Assembly (NCBI RefSeq): GCF_018343545.2 | Contig: NZ_JAGYPE020000010.1 | Span: 17,601-81,600, forward strand | Source of the DNA: Neobacillus citreus | GTDB lineage: Bacteria > Bacillota > Bacilli > Bacillales > Cytobacillaceae | DNA length: 64,000 bases | Reading direction: 5' to 3' | Shown here: one piece after another, positions 19,036-26,285 of the stretch | How the letters are laid out: each line of letters opens with the position of its first letter | Position numbering within the stretch: the stretch's first letter is position 1 | Position numbers and translations under genes: made by a program | Notes under the pieces: generated by a model | Seen by the model: only the letters and a program-made list of their open reading frames with translations | Databases searched by the model: none | What the model was told of the DNA's origin: nothing

Positions 19036-19084
19036 AACGCATAAATTCAACTACGCCTCTGTCTTCGTCCTATCGGCGAGTTTT
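19036..19084 (-). repeat. dispersed hairpin repeat, copy 2 (deleted form)
   Basis: Inverse orientation to copies 1 and 3. Compared with copy 3 it lacks 13 bases that contain the second hairpin arm (TGGCGAGTCCCTT), but is otherwise nearly identical through GAATTTATGCGTT. It lies between the convergent 3' ends of the 56-aa gene and the HesB-like gene. Confidence 0.8.
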
Positions 19085-19087
19085 CAA

Positions 19088-19378
19088 TTATACCTTTAAC
19101 AATTGAAATTTTTTATTGCCCATTACATCTTCAACATAATCTAGCTTTGTATGGTCAAAATACACAAAATCCTTTTCATGAATGATTATAATCAGATCCT
19201 CAAACTCAAAGGTGAGGTCTCCTTTAATTTTCCGCTCCTCCAGAGACAGATTTAACTTTGGCCCCCCTCAGCCAATTCCCATACTTAAACGCAAATAAAG
19301 TTCCTCATCCACCGTTTTCTTCTCGTTATTAACGGTTTTAATTAATACTCGGTAAGCCGCTTCCGTTACTTTAAACAA
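19088..19378 (-). CDS. HesB-like selenoprotein with in-frame UGA (Sec)
   Basis: Read through one TGA (19270-19268), the frame gives a 96-residue protein. It starts FKVTEAAYRVL, has RLSMGIG-U-GGPKLNLSLEE in the middle and ends in a strand-rich half (DFVYFDHTKLDYV). This is the HesB/IscA fold, and the U-GGP position matches the Cys of HesB-like proteins with a CGGP motif; Sec forms of this family are known. Coding continues for 59 codons after the TGA to a clean TAA, arguing against a pseudogene. The start is uncertain: TTG 19378 has GAGG 11 nt upstream, GTG 19387 only 2 nt upstream. An imperfect hairpin (CCAAAG/CTCTGG, one mismatch) begins 6 nt after the UGA as a weak SECIS candidate. An Fe-S or redox role is inferred. 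Confidence 0.82.
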
Positions 19379-19509
19379 TTTAATCACATCCTCGTTAAAA
19401 AAAATGTTGTCAAAATATGTTTTAATTTGCCAGATAATAATTTATAGTATTATCAAAGAATAAAAAGATACACAGAACAATTAAACCAAAATAATAATAG
19501 GAGAAGAAT

Positions 19510-20661
19510 ATGATGAAAAAATCCATTATTCCGTCCTTGTTGATTATTATTGGCTGTTCTCTCCTTGCCACTGTCCTTATGATTAAACAACAAAGCCAAT
19601 CTAATCATACCGCAAAAGTTTACGCAACAACAATTCACAAGTCCCGGCCCATGGAAAACCTCCAGCATTCGTTGACACAAAAAATAACGGTTGGTGCCAT
19701 CGGGGATATTCTAATCCACAGCCCTGTATATCAGGATGCCTTTAACGGGGCGAGCTATAATTTCGACCCAATGTTCGAAAATGTGAAAGCGCTTTTAGAA
19801 AAACCTGATGTGCTTACTGCCAATCAAGAAAGCGTTCTTGGCGGCACAGAACTTGGACTTTCCAGTTATCCGACCTTTAATAGTCCACACTCGGTTGCCG
19901 ATGCATTAGCTATGAACGGTGTTGATATCGTCTCCAATGCAAACAATCATTCATTGGACAAGGGTGAACGCGGGATTCAGTCGGAAGCGGCTTATCTAAA
20001 TGCGATTGGTCTCCCCTATGTCGGCAGCTTTGTCGATGAAAAGGATAGGGAAACATTAAGAATTATTGAGAAAAACGGGATTAAGCTCGCATTTCTCTCC
20101 TATACATACGGAACCAACGGAATACCTGTACCAAGAGGAAAAGACTATCTAGTCAACATGATTAACCGTGATCATATGCAAGAAGAAATTCATCGTGCAA
20201 AAGACAGTGCAGATGTGGTAGTTGTAAGTATTCATTGGGGTAATGAATACCAGCGAATCCCGACCACCGACCAAAAAGATCTAGCCCGATTTTTGGCAGG
20301 AGAAGGGGCTGATATCATCTTCGGCTCCCACCCGCATGTTCTTCAGCCGATGGAATGGATTAATAATCCAGACGGCAGAAAAACCTTTGTAGTTTATTCT
20401 TTAGGCAATTTCATTTCCGCCCAATACGGTGATTATAAAGATATTGGCGGAATGGCCGAAGTTGAGGTTACTAAGCAGACGACGGAACAAGGAAGTACAC
20501 TTGTACTTTCAAATCCTAAATTTTATCCTACATTTGTAACGAGGAATACGAATCGAGATTATCGTGTGGTGCCGCTTGAGTCAGCCGGGACGTTTGGTCT
20601 TTCGAAAGCTGAGCAAAAATATCAAGAAATCCAGCAGCATATGGTACAATGGCTCCGATAG
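19510..20661 (+). CDS. CapA-family (poly-gamma-glutamate type) metallophosphatase-like protein
   Basis: 383 residues: N-terminal membrane anchor (about 5-25), then a PGA_cap/CapA domain with VGAIGDILIH, NQESVLGG, SNANNHSLDKG, VVSIHWGNEY and FGSHPHVLQP, the metallophosphoesterase-like metal-binding blocks. CapA (YwtB/PgsA) supports poly-gamma-glutamate synthesis and export, but no capBC genes are nearby. The stand-alone enzyme could act on another cell-wall polymer. AGGAGAAG precedes the ATG. Its stop codon sits inside a terminator hairpin. Confidence 0.88.
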   Translation: MMKKSIIPSLLIIIGCSLLATVLMIKQQSQSNHTAKVYATTIHKSRPMENLQHSLTQKITVGAIGDILIHSPVYQDAFNGASYNFDPMFENVKALLEKPDVLTANQESVLGGTELGLSSYPTFNSPHSVADALAMNGVDIVSNANNHSLDKGERGIQSEAAYLNAIGLPYVGSFVDEKDRETLRIIEKNGIKLAFLSYTYGTNGIPVPRGKDYLVNMINRDHMQEEIHRAKDSADVVVVSIHWGNEYQRIPTTDQKDLARFLAGEGADIIFGSHPHVLQPMEWINNPDGRKTFVVYSLGNFISAQYGDYKDIGGMAEVEVTKQTTEQGSTLVLSNPKFYPTFVTRNTNRDYRVVPLESAGTFGLSKAEQKYQEIQQHMVQWLR

Positions 20662-20675
20662 GTCGGGGCCTTTTT
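20651..20675 (+). terminator. terminator overlapping the end of the CapA-like gene
   Basis: GGCTCCGA / TCGGGGCC stem with a 4-nt loop, followed by T5. The left arm lies within the last codons. Confidence 0.8.
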
Positions 20676-20704
20676 GTTTGAGTAAAAGGCGTATGGGGGG
20701 ATTT

Positions 20705-21469
20705 ATGGTGCTGCAAAAAAATGTCATTGGCATCATTTTAGGCTTTATATTTATGATCATGACTTTTCTTTACACAAGAGGCATATTTACTCCATTTTTT
20801 GCTTGCATGATTGTATTGCTGCTGTTCATTGCCTTTTTGAAGGAAGAAAGCAGAGTTTTCACGTGGGTCCTGATAACGTTTTTTCTTGGAAATCTGATGG
20901 TCGGTTACGCTAGTCAATTCCTTGAACGTTTTCGATTGTCTGCCTTTTCTTTTGTGATGTTTAATCAACTTTTATTGCTAATCCCAATCTTCATGATTCA
21001 CTATGTTTTAATTAATTTTAAGCGAAAAATGTCCATCTACTTTGGGAGGCCATCTATTTCTTCATCCGCCCAAGTTTTTTATATAATACTTTCTATCATT
21101 ATTTTATTAAGCTTTTCCACCCTTTTATATATGAACAAAATGCCCGTCAATGGGCAGTCCTTTTTATATATTCTATTGTTCTCGATTACCTATGCTGTAT
21201 TGCAGGAAGTGTTGTGGAGAGGGCTTCTCCTTCCCCATTTTAGACTCACTGCAGGCAATAAAATAGGGGTCATCATGACAAGCATCGCCTTTGGCTTCAA
21301 CACTTCATTATTTAGCCAAACCTTCACATTAACCATCCTGTTTATTTTAATCGGATTCCTTTTTGCTATTATTACGGTAAAAACAAAAAGTATCTATCCT
21401 TCCATCTTCATTCATGCATCGATAATCGCTCTCCTGCTGATCAGCGGGTTGATGGTGCTTCCTATATAA
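20705..21469 (+). CDS. CPBP-family intramembrane metalloprotease-like protein
   Basis: 254 residues, about eight membrane helices. The CPBP (Abi) motif 1 appears as LQEVLWRG near residue 170; the canonical EExxxR has Q for the first E, so catalysis is uncertain. Motifs 2 and 3 are weak: F-G-F-N and a late helix with FIHASII contain the expected Asn and His. Known relatives include the type II CAAX protease fold and bacterial immunity proteins. I start at ATG 20705 because GGGGGG precedes it; the frame is open further upstream, but only across the terminator of the previous gene. Confidence 0.7.
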   Translation: MVLQKNVIGIILGFIFMIMTFLYTRGIFTPFFACMIVLLLFIAFLKEESRVFTWVLITFFLGNLMVGYASQFLERFRLSAFSFVMFNQLLLLIPIFMIHYVLINFKRKMSIYFGRPSISSSAQVFYIILSIIILLSFSTLLYMNKMPVNGQSFLYILLFSITYAVLQEVLWRGLLLPHFRLTAGNKIGVIMTSIAFGFNTSLFSQTFTLTILFILIGFLFAIITVKTKSIYPSIFIHASIIALLLISGLMVLPI

Positions 21470-21471
21470 AT

Positions 21472-21535
21472 GAAAACTCGCCGATTGGCGAGTCCCTTAG
21501 GACGAAGACAGAGGCGTAGTTGAATTTATGCGTTA
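21472..21535 (+). repeat. dispersed hairpin repeat, copy 3 (fullest form)
   Basis: GAAAACTCGCCGATTGGCGAG, then CCCTTAGGACGAAGACAGAG, GCGTAGTTGAATTTATGCGT. It starts 2 bp after the CPBP stop codon, between convergent genes. Confidence 0.85.
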
Positions 21536-21564
21536 AGTATAAAATTCGAGAGAATTTTATACTT
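21536..21564. repeat. perfect 12-bp inverted repeat
   Basis: AGTATAAAATTC and GAATTTTATACT flank a GAGA tetraloop directly after repeat copy 3. It could be a bidirectional terminator or part of the repeated element; copy 1 keeps only a TTATACTTTTTT trace at the same place. Confidence 0.75.
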
Positions 21565-21574
21565 ATTAGCGAAA

Positions 21575-21609
21575 AAAAGGCTCACTTATTATTCAAGTAA
21601 GCCTTTTTC
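21575..21609 (-). terminator. terminator of yneQ
   Basis: AAAAAGGCTTACTT pairs with the AAGTGAGCCTTTTT arm; the left arm lies inside the last codons of yneQ. Confidence 0.85.
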
Positions 21610-21906
21610 TTTATGTTCCCAAATATGTTCTAACTGTCCCTCTTGAATTAAAATTCCCTTTTGCCTAGGGCCGATTAAATCAAAATGAGAATAGCCATCC
21701 TTGCGGTGATGGATCCATTCCTTCTTTAACTCATATCTTTGGCCCCAGGCAGCCAGCTTATCCAAATCCTCGCAGCCGACCTTTGTGACAGTTTTATAGC
21801 CAGGGAAGCGGTCATCAAGCCAATAATGAGTAAGAAAGGCGATTTCTCCAGAATCAATTTTTCTTTTCCATTCATCAATGTCCCGTTTTTTAATGCCAAA
21901 CGCCAA
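21589..21906 (-). CDS. yneQ: conserved hypothetical protein YneQ
   Basis: 105 residues of the Bacillus YneQ family: AFGIKKRDIDEWKRKIDSG at the N-terminus and the very conserved FLTHYWLDDRFPG block, plus HFDLIGPRQKG. Function is unknown. A Trp/Tyr/His-rich soluble protein of this size may bind nucleic acid or nucleotide, but nothing shows it. I prefer the TTG start, 8 nt after AGGAGG; the ATG two codons earlier is only 2 nt from that site. It lies 24 bp after yneP, in the same order as in B. subtilis, so it is probably co-transcribed. Confidence 0.85.
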   Translation of the reverse strand: MAFGIKKRDIDEWKRKIDSGEIAFLTHYWLDDRFPGYKTVTKVGCEDLDKLAAWGQRYELKKEWIHHRKDGYSHFDLIGPRQKGILIQEGQLEHIWEHKEKGLLE

Positions 21907-21930
21907 CCTCATTACCTCCTGGGTCTGTGA

Positions 21931-22362
21931 TTAGTCCCGTTTCTTTATTTTCTCGTATTTCATATGCCATTCCGGAAATGCTTTTTTAAATGATGTCGGC
22001 CGGAAATTTTCTTTTTTCACAATAATGTGGGTCGAAGTACCTTCAGCGCATACTTCCTCATTTCCATTTATGATTGTATAGCCGTAAATCGTCTTAATTC
22101 CATCGTTATGGGCGACCCAGGTTTTTACGAATGCTTGATCGCCGTACCGTAATGGTTTTTTGTAGGTGATTTGAATATCATAAACCGGCGCATAGTAACC
22201 GGCTTCCTCCATCGATAAATAGTTATAGCCAAGGTCTTCAATTAACGCTGTCCGTCCCAATTCAAAGAACTTCAGATAATTGGCGTGATAAATTACGCCC
22301 ATCATATCTGTGTCCGCATAGTACAGATGTATTTCCCTTTTAGAAATAAAATAGTTCTCCAT
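21931..22362 (-). CDS. yneP: acyl-CoA thioesterase, YbgC/YneP family
   Basis: A 143-residue hotdog-fold protein. The 4HBT active-site signature DTDMMGVIYHANYLKFFE is at about residues 17-34, with the catalytic Asp in D-T-D-x-x-G-V-x-Y-H-x-N. Family members hydrolyse acyl-CoA thioesters in the cytoplasm; the substrate of YneP is unknown. It lies between the AAA protein gene (28 bp upstream) and yneQ, on one probable transcript. Confidence 0.9.
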   Translation of the reverse strand: MENYFISKREIHLYYADTDMMGVIYHANYLKFFELGRTALIEDLGYNYLSMEEAGYYAPVYDIQITYKKPLRYGDQAFVKTWVAHNDGIKTIYGYTIINGNEEVCAEGTSTHIIVKKENFRPTSFKKAFPEWHMKYEKIKKRD

Positions 22363-22390
22363 TTCTTTCTCGTCCCCTTCATCGTATCTT

Positions 22391-24691
22391 TTACATTATC
22401 TTTTTAAGCGCCGCCTCTGCATCCTCCGCTTCAAGTAGCTGTGCTTTTTCCAATAGATTTTCGCTGTGTTCTATATTGATTAATCTTTTGGCCTGGGCCT
22501 GAATCATTTCATCAACCAGGTTTGCTGCCATCCGTCCGTTTCCTTTGAAAGCTTCCTTCGCAATAGACTGTATAAGCATACCTTTAGCTTTTTCTGTAAG
22601 TTTATATTGATAACTTCCAGCATAGGAAACGATAATCTTCAGCAGTTCCTCAGGTGAATAATCAGGGAAAAAGAAAAACTTTTTAAACCTTGAACGGAGC
22701 CCCGGGTTGCTTTCCAATAATTCATTCATTTCAACAGGATAACCCGCTAAAATGACAACCAGATTATCATTATGCTTGGTCATTTCATCAACAAGCGTAT
22801 CAATTACTTCTTTTCCAAAGTCTCCTGCTGTAGACCCAAGGAGGGCATAGGCTTCATCAATGAACAGGACCCCGCCAAGCGCCTCCCTAATTTTCTTTTT
22901 TGTCTTACCGGCCGTCTGGCCTACATATCCTGCCACAAAATCCGCTCTGCTCGTGACAATTAAGTGACCTCTTTTTAAAAAACCGCATTCCTTTAGCAAC
23001 TCGGCATAGATTTTAGCTACAGTAGTTTTTCCTGTTCCTGGATTGCCGGTAAAAACGGAATGTAGTTGAATGGGTACGGTCGGGAGACCATTGTTGCGAC
23101 GGTATTGCTGCATTTTTACAAATGAAACTAATGAACGAATTTCTTCTTTTAATGGCCCAAGACCTATCAAGGCATCAAGCTGATCCTGCGGGGACTCTTT
23201 ACCTTCGGGCTGATCTAAAAGAAAATCTTCCTTTGTTAAAAGGATAAATTTCAAAATTTCATCTTCGCTCTTGTTTTCTGATCCTTTTTTAAAAATGGCA
23301 TCCAACACGATATTACGAGCTGCTCTAGCATTTCCGAATGATTCGTCCACCCGCTCGAGATCTAGACGATGTTTGATTTCCACCTTTGCTTCCTCTGTTA
23401 GCAAATAGTCATTATCAGCAGCCGCCATTTCGGCGATTTGGATCAACTCTTCATTTGAATAATTTGGTAAATGAATCATATTAGATTGCGGGAACCGGCT
23501 GCGAAGTCCCATATTAGCCTCTAAAAAGCTACGCATTTCTTCGGTATATCCTGCTAATATTACCGCAAATTTCCCACCGTACTCCTCACTTGTCATCAAG
23601 GCAACCAAAGTGTCGATGGCTGCTTGTCCGTAATCATTTCCATTCTGGCCTTCCCGCTTCAGACTATAGGCTTCGTCAATAAATAACACGCCGTCTTTTG
23701 CCCTTTCCACTGCGGCTCGGACGTTTTCTTCAGTTTGACCGACAAAGGATCCGACAAGCTGCGAGCGGTTGGTCTCAACCACTTTTTCCTGTGGGAGGAC
23801 GCCGAGTTCATGATAGATTTTGGCAAGCAGCCGAGCGACCGTTGTTTTTCCAGTACCCGGATTCCCGGATAAAATCATATTTAGGCTGAATTCATCCTTT
23901 ATTTTAAAGCCAAGCTCTTTGCGCTGTTTTTGGTATTTTAACACTTGATAGAAATCATTTACTCTTTTTTTAACCGTGGCCATACCAACCATATCATTCA
24001 GCTGTTCCAACGCCTTTTTTTCAGACCGGCTTTCAGGGTTATTTTCAACAAATAACTCCTGCCATTTTCCTTTAATTTTTTCGAGGTTGGCTAAATGATT
24101 TTTTAAATCCTCATAGTAGACGGAGATATGGAAAACACCAGTAATCGATTGATCATATTCCTCGGCAGCCTTTAATAATGAGGCGGTTTCTTCAATTGCC
24201 AAGGATAATAATACATATAGCTGATGATAGGGTTCAGTCTGATCCATCCGTGAAGGGGTTCCAGACTTCGATTCAAGATCATGCAGTGCGTCCTCTGCCT
24301 TGGTTAAAAAGCTTTTACATATTTCTATGTATTCCTCAGCAATTTTCTTTTTTGCCGTTCGGTTATCGGTTTCCCTTATTGGTGGAAAGATGAGTGGAGC
24401 GAGAATATCCTTCATTTTTTTCCAGCCAGCTTGAAAAAGATATTCTTTTGCCTTTTTATTAGCAGGGTCCAACTGCAGAGCTTTTTTTAGCATTGGGACG
24501 GCTATGCTGTCCTGGTTATTACGTCCAAGTCTTGATAATGCCGCTGTGGTCAATAGGTCCGATAAGATTAAAGGATTTCTTTCTTTTTCCAAAGCAGCAA
24601 TAATTGGCCCTTCATCCTTGATAGTTCCGTTTTGCTGAAGTTCCATTTTCCAATTCTTTATTTGGTTCATTTCATGTTTCAATAGGATCAA
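22391..24691 (-). CDS. tandem CbbX/SpoVK-type AAA ATPase
   Basis: 766 residues. A helical N-terminal region (about 1-215, repeat-like) is followed by two complete CbbX-type AAA modules (about 225-490 and 500-766). Each has Walker A GNPGTGKTT and Walker B VLFIDEAY(S/A)L, with sensor-1 VILAGY and the SRF arginine-finger region. B. subtilis SpoVK, needed for spore maturation, has one such module, so this is a duplicated and extended relative. The AAA ring probably remodels a protein partner; the partner is unknown. The start TTG has only a weak GAAGAG site; an ATG 21 bases downstream is possible. Confidence 0.85.
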   Translation of the reverse strand: MILLKHEMNQIKNWKMELQQNGTIKDEGPIIAALEKERNPLILSDLLTTAALSRLGRNNQDSIAVPMLKKALQLDPANKKAKEYLFQAGWKKMKDILAPLIFPPIRETDNRTAKKKIAEEYIEICKSFLTKAEDALHDLESKSGTPSRMDQTEPYHQLYVLLSLAIEETASLLKAAEEYDQSITGVFHISVYYEDLKNHLANLEKIKGKWQELFVENNPESRSEKKALEQLNDMVGMATVKKRVNDFYQVLKYQKQRKELGFKIKDEFSLNMILSGNPGTGKTTVARLLAKIYHELGVLPQEKVVETNRSQLVGSFVGQTEENVRAAVERAKDGVLFIDEAYSLKREGQNGNDYGQAAIDTLVALMTSEEYGGKFAVILAGYTEEMRSFLEANMGLRSRFPQSNMIHLPNYSNEELIQIAEMAAADNDYLLTEEAKVEIKHRLDLERVDESFGNARAARNIVLDAIFKKGSENKSEDEILKFILLTKEDFLLDQPEGKESPQDQLDALIGLGPLKEEIRSLVSFVKMQQYRRNNGLPTVPIQLHSVFTGNPGTGKTTVAKIYAELLKECGFLKRGHLIVTSRADFVAGYVGQTAGKTKKKIREALGGVLFIDEAYALLGSTAGDFGKEVIDTLVDEMTKHNDNLVVILAGYPVEMNELLESNPGLRSRFKKFFFFPDYSPEELLKIIVSYAGSYQYKLTEKAKGMLIQSIAKEAFKGNGRMAANLVDEMIQAQAKRLINIEHSENLLEKAQLLEAEDAEAALKKIM

Positions 24692-24754
24692 CTCTTCATA
24701 AGAAATTCCCTTCTATCTTAACATATCGGGCTTGATAACATAAAATTTGCGAAT

Positions 24755-24797
24755 CAAAAAAGGACCGTCCTTGATTGAACTGGTCCTTCTCTTTTTT
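24755..24797 (-). terminator. terminator of tlp
   Basis: AAGGACC / GGTCCTT stem with a 15-nt loop, T6 on the minus strand; it overlaps the tlp stop. Confidence 0.85.
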
Positions 24798-25026
24798 ATC
24801 CTTGGGTGTTATTTGCTTCATCCTTAATTTCTGAACGGAAAGATTCGATGCTTTCCTGCCTGCGCTGATTTTTTTCTTGAATTTGCTGGCGCTGTGTTTC
24901 GCTGTCAGTAAAAGACATGGACTCTTCAGCCGCTTCCATATTTTGAATCGTATTTTCAATCATGTTTTGCAGTTTCTCAACATTATCGCTGCGATCATCT
25001 GGATTTGGTTTGTTGTTATAAGGCAT
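24796..25026 (-). CDS. tlp: small acid-soluble spore protein Tlp
   Basis: 76 residues. PNPDDRSDNVEKLQ near the start and a long amphipathic helix with KNQRRQESIESFRSEI match Tlp, a thioredoxin-like-named minor SASP of the spore core made in the forespore (sigma-G/F). No redox Cys is present, as usual for Tlp. I start at ATG 25026, 7 nt after AGGAGGAG; the longer frame runs through that site. Confidence 0.95.
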   Translation of the reverse strand: MPYNNKPNPDDRSDNVEKLQNMIENTIQNMEAAEESMSFTDSETQRQQIQEKNQRRQESIESFRSEIKDEANNTQG

Positions 25027-25116
25027 GTAAACTCCTCCTAAATAATTGTTCATGTTACAGATATAGTTTGTATCGATGGCTAAAAAATATCACAGAAAAA
25101 ATTGCATTATCAAAAT

Positions 25117-25149
25117 AAAAAGACCCTGCGCAAGTATGCACACGGGTCT
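25117..25149 (-). terminator. terminator of sspN
   Basis: AGACCC / GGGTCT outer stem with inner GCA/TGC pairing, followed by TTTTT on the minus strand. Confidence 0.85.
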
Positions 25150-25162
25150 GGGATTTCCATAT

Positions 25163-25303
25163 TTATTCGCCTTTTGTTTGCATAACCTGGGCGTGTTGGC
25201 CGGAAGTATCCTGCATTTTTTTACCCTTATTTCCACCGGCACTTTGCGGTTGTGTACCGATATGGTCCGGCCTAAAACGTTTTGTTTGATAACCTTTACC
25301 CAT
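25163..25303 (-). CDS. sspN: small acid-soluble spore protein SspN
   Basis: 46 residues, missed by length-limited gene calling. The sequence has the SspN core HIGTQPQSAGGNKGKKMQD, Lys/Gln-rich throughout. A minor SASP of the dormant spore core; in B. subtilis it is co-transcribed with tlp. Here a terminator-like hairpin separates the two, so some read-through or a separate tlp promoter is likely. GGGGGGA precedes the ATG. Confidence 0.93.
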   Translation of the reverse strand: MGKGYQTKRFRPDHIGTQPQSAGGNKGKKMQDTSGQHAQVMQTKGE

Positions 25304-25369
25304 TTTTAATCCCCCCTTACTAACATTTTGTCCAAAGGGGGCAGATGAATGAATGGTAAACTTTTTTAA

Positions 25370-25501
25370 TTACTCAGCTTTACCGAGGCGCTTTGCTTCA
25401 ATGCGCTGTTCAATTTTTTCCATTGCAGCACGGTCTTTTAAAAGTTGTGATTTATTTTCAGATACTAGTTCTGCAAAAGAACGTTTTCTTGGCTTTCTCA
25501 T
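25370..25501 (-). CDS. FbpB-family small basic protein
   Basis: 43 residues, Arg/Lys-rich, starting MRKPRKRSFAELVSENK, the signature of the Fur-regulated basic protein FbpB family. In B. subtilis FbpB works with the sRNA FsrA in the iron-sparing response; members near sspN in other Bacilli may not be Fur-regulated. No clear Fur box was seen upstream, so the iron link is family knowledge only. AAGGTGAT precedes the ATG. Confidence 0.85.
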   Translation of the reverse strand: MRKPRKRSFAELVSENKSQLLKDRAAMEKIEQRIEAKRLGKAE

Positions 25502-25601
25502 TTGTATCACCTTCCTTATGTCCTATTCTAACAGTTATTATCACCAATAACGGTTTAAATTATTACAACTTTTTGAAAATTTAATTCTTTATTTATTTTA
25601 G

Positions 25602-25634
25602 AAAAAAAAACGCTGGATAGTTAATCCAACGTTT
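25602..25634 (-). terminator. terminator of the StoA-like gene
   Basis: AACGTTGGAT / ATCCAGCGTT stem with a 5-nt loop and a run of nine T on the minus strand; it touches the stop codon. Confidence 0.9.
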
Positions 25635-26169
25635 ATTTCAACTTGCTTGTAAATTCCTTCATTTCCTCAAGCTTCATGGAACCAACGAATTTATTTTGAA
25701 TGACTCCTTTGCTATCAATAAAATATGTTGATGGAATTGATAGGACTTGATACTTTTCATTTACCGCATCCTCAGCGTCAAGCAAGATTGGGAACGTTAT
25801 TTTATATTCATTCACAAATCCTTGAACATCCAATTGCGGGTCGATATTTACTGCTAGGATGGTTATATCGTCACCTGCTTCTTTATGAAGCTGTTCCATA
25901 TCAGGCATCTCAGCTTTACATGGCGGACACCAAGTCGCCCAAAAGTTCAGCATAACTTTTTTACCTTTTAAATCAGATAGCTTGACGGTTTCTCCAGTCA
26001 ATGTTTTTAGTTCAAAATCAGGTGCTTTGGCGCCGATTGACGGGCCGCTTTGAGCAGCTGCAGTTGGGCTTGCGGTTTCGGGTTTATCTGCCTTTTTATT
26101 TACTGCTTGGACAATTGCTACCGTTAATAACGAAATCAATAACACGGCAGCAATGACTTTCTTCATCAT
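25633..26169 (-). CDS. stoA: membrane-anchored thiol-disulfide oxidoreductase, StoA/TlpA family
   Basis: 178 residues: N-terminal signal-anchor (about 4-22), an Ala/Ser/Pro linker, then a TlpA-like thioredoxin domain with active site WCPPC (Cys81, Cys84) and the cis-Pro region SIPSTYF. StoA reduces disulfides outside the forespore membrane for spore cortex synthesis; the name follows the conserved position (yneN) next to acnA. Related ResA-type cytochrome c maturation proteins are an alternative. AAGGAGAG lies before the double Met start. Confidence 0.85.
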   Translation of the reverse strand: MMKKVIAAVLLISLLTVAIVQAVNKKADKPETASPTAAAQSGPSIGAKAPDFELKTLTGETVKLSDLKGKKVMLNFWATWCPPCKAEMPDMEQLHKEAGDDITILAVNIDPQLDVQGFVNEYKITFPILLDAEDAVNEKYQVLSIPSTYFIDSKGVIQNKFVGSMKLEEMKEFTSKLK

Positions 26170-26285
26170 CCCGAATCTCTCCTTTATTCATAATCCAATT
26201 ACCCTGATTTTACACTATAAACTCAGTTGAAACAAAGCATACATTTTGCGATTTTGTGACAGTTAAGGGAAGAGCCCTGAGGCCG

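Noticed and set aside
25076..25309. 77-codon + strand frame over sspN
   Set aside because: It is the shadow of the minus-strand SspN gene, whose product is recognisable and has a good ribosome site and terminator.
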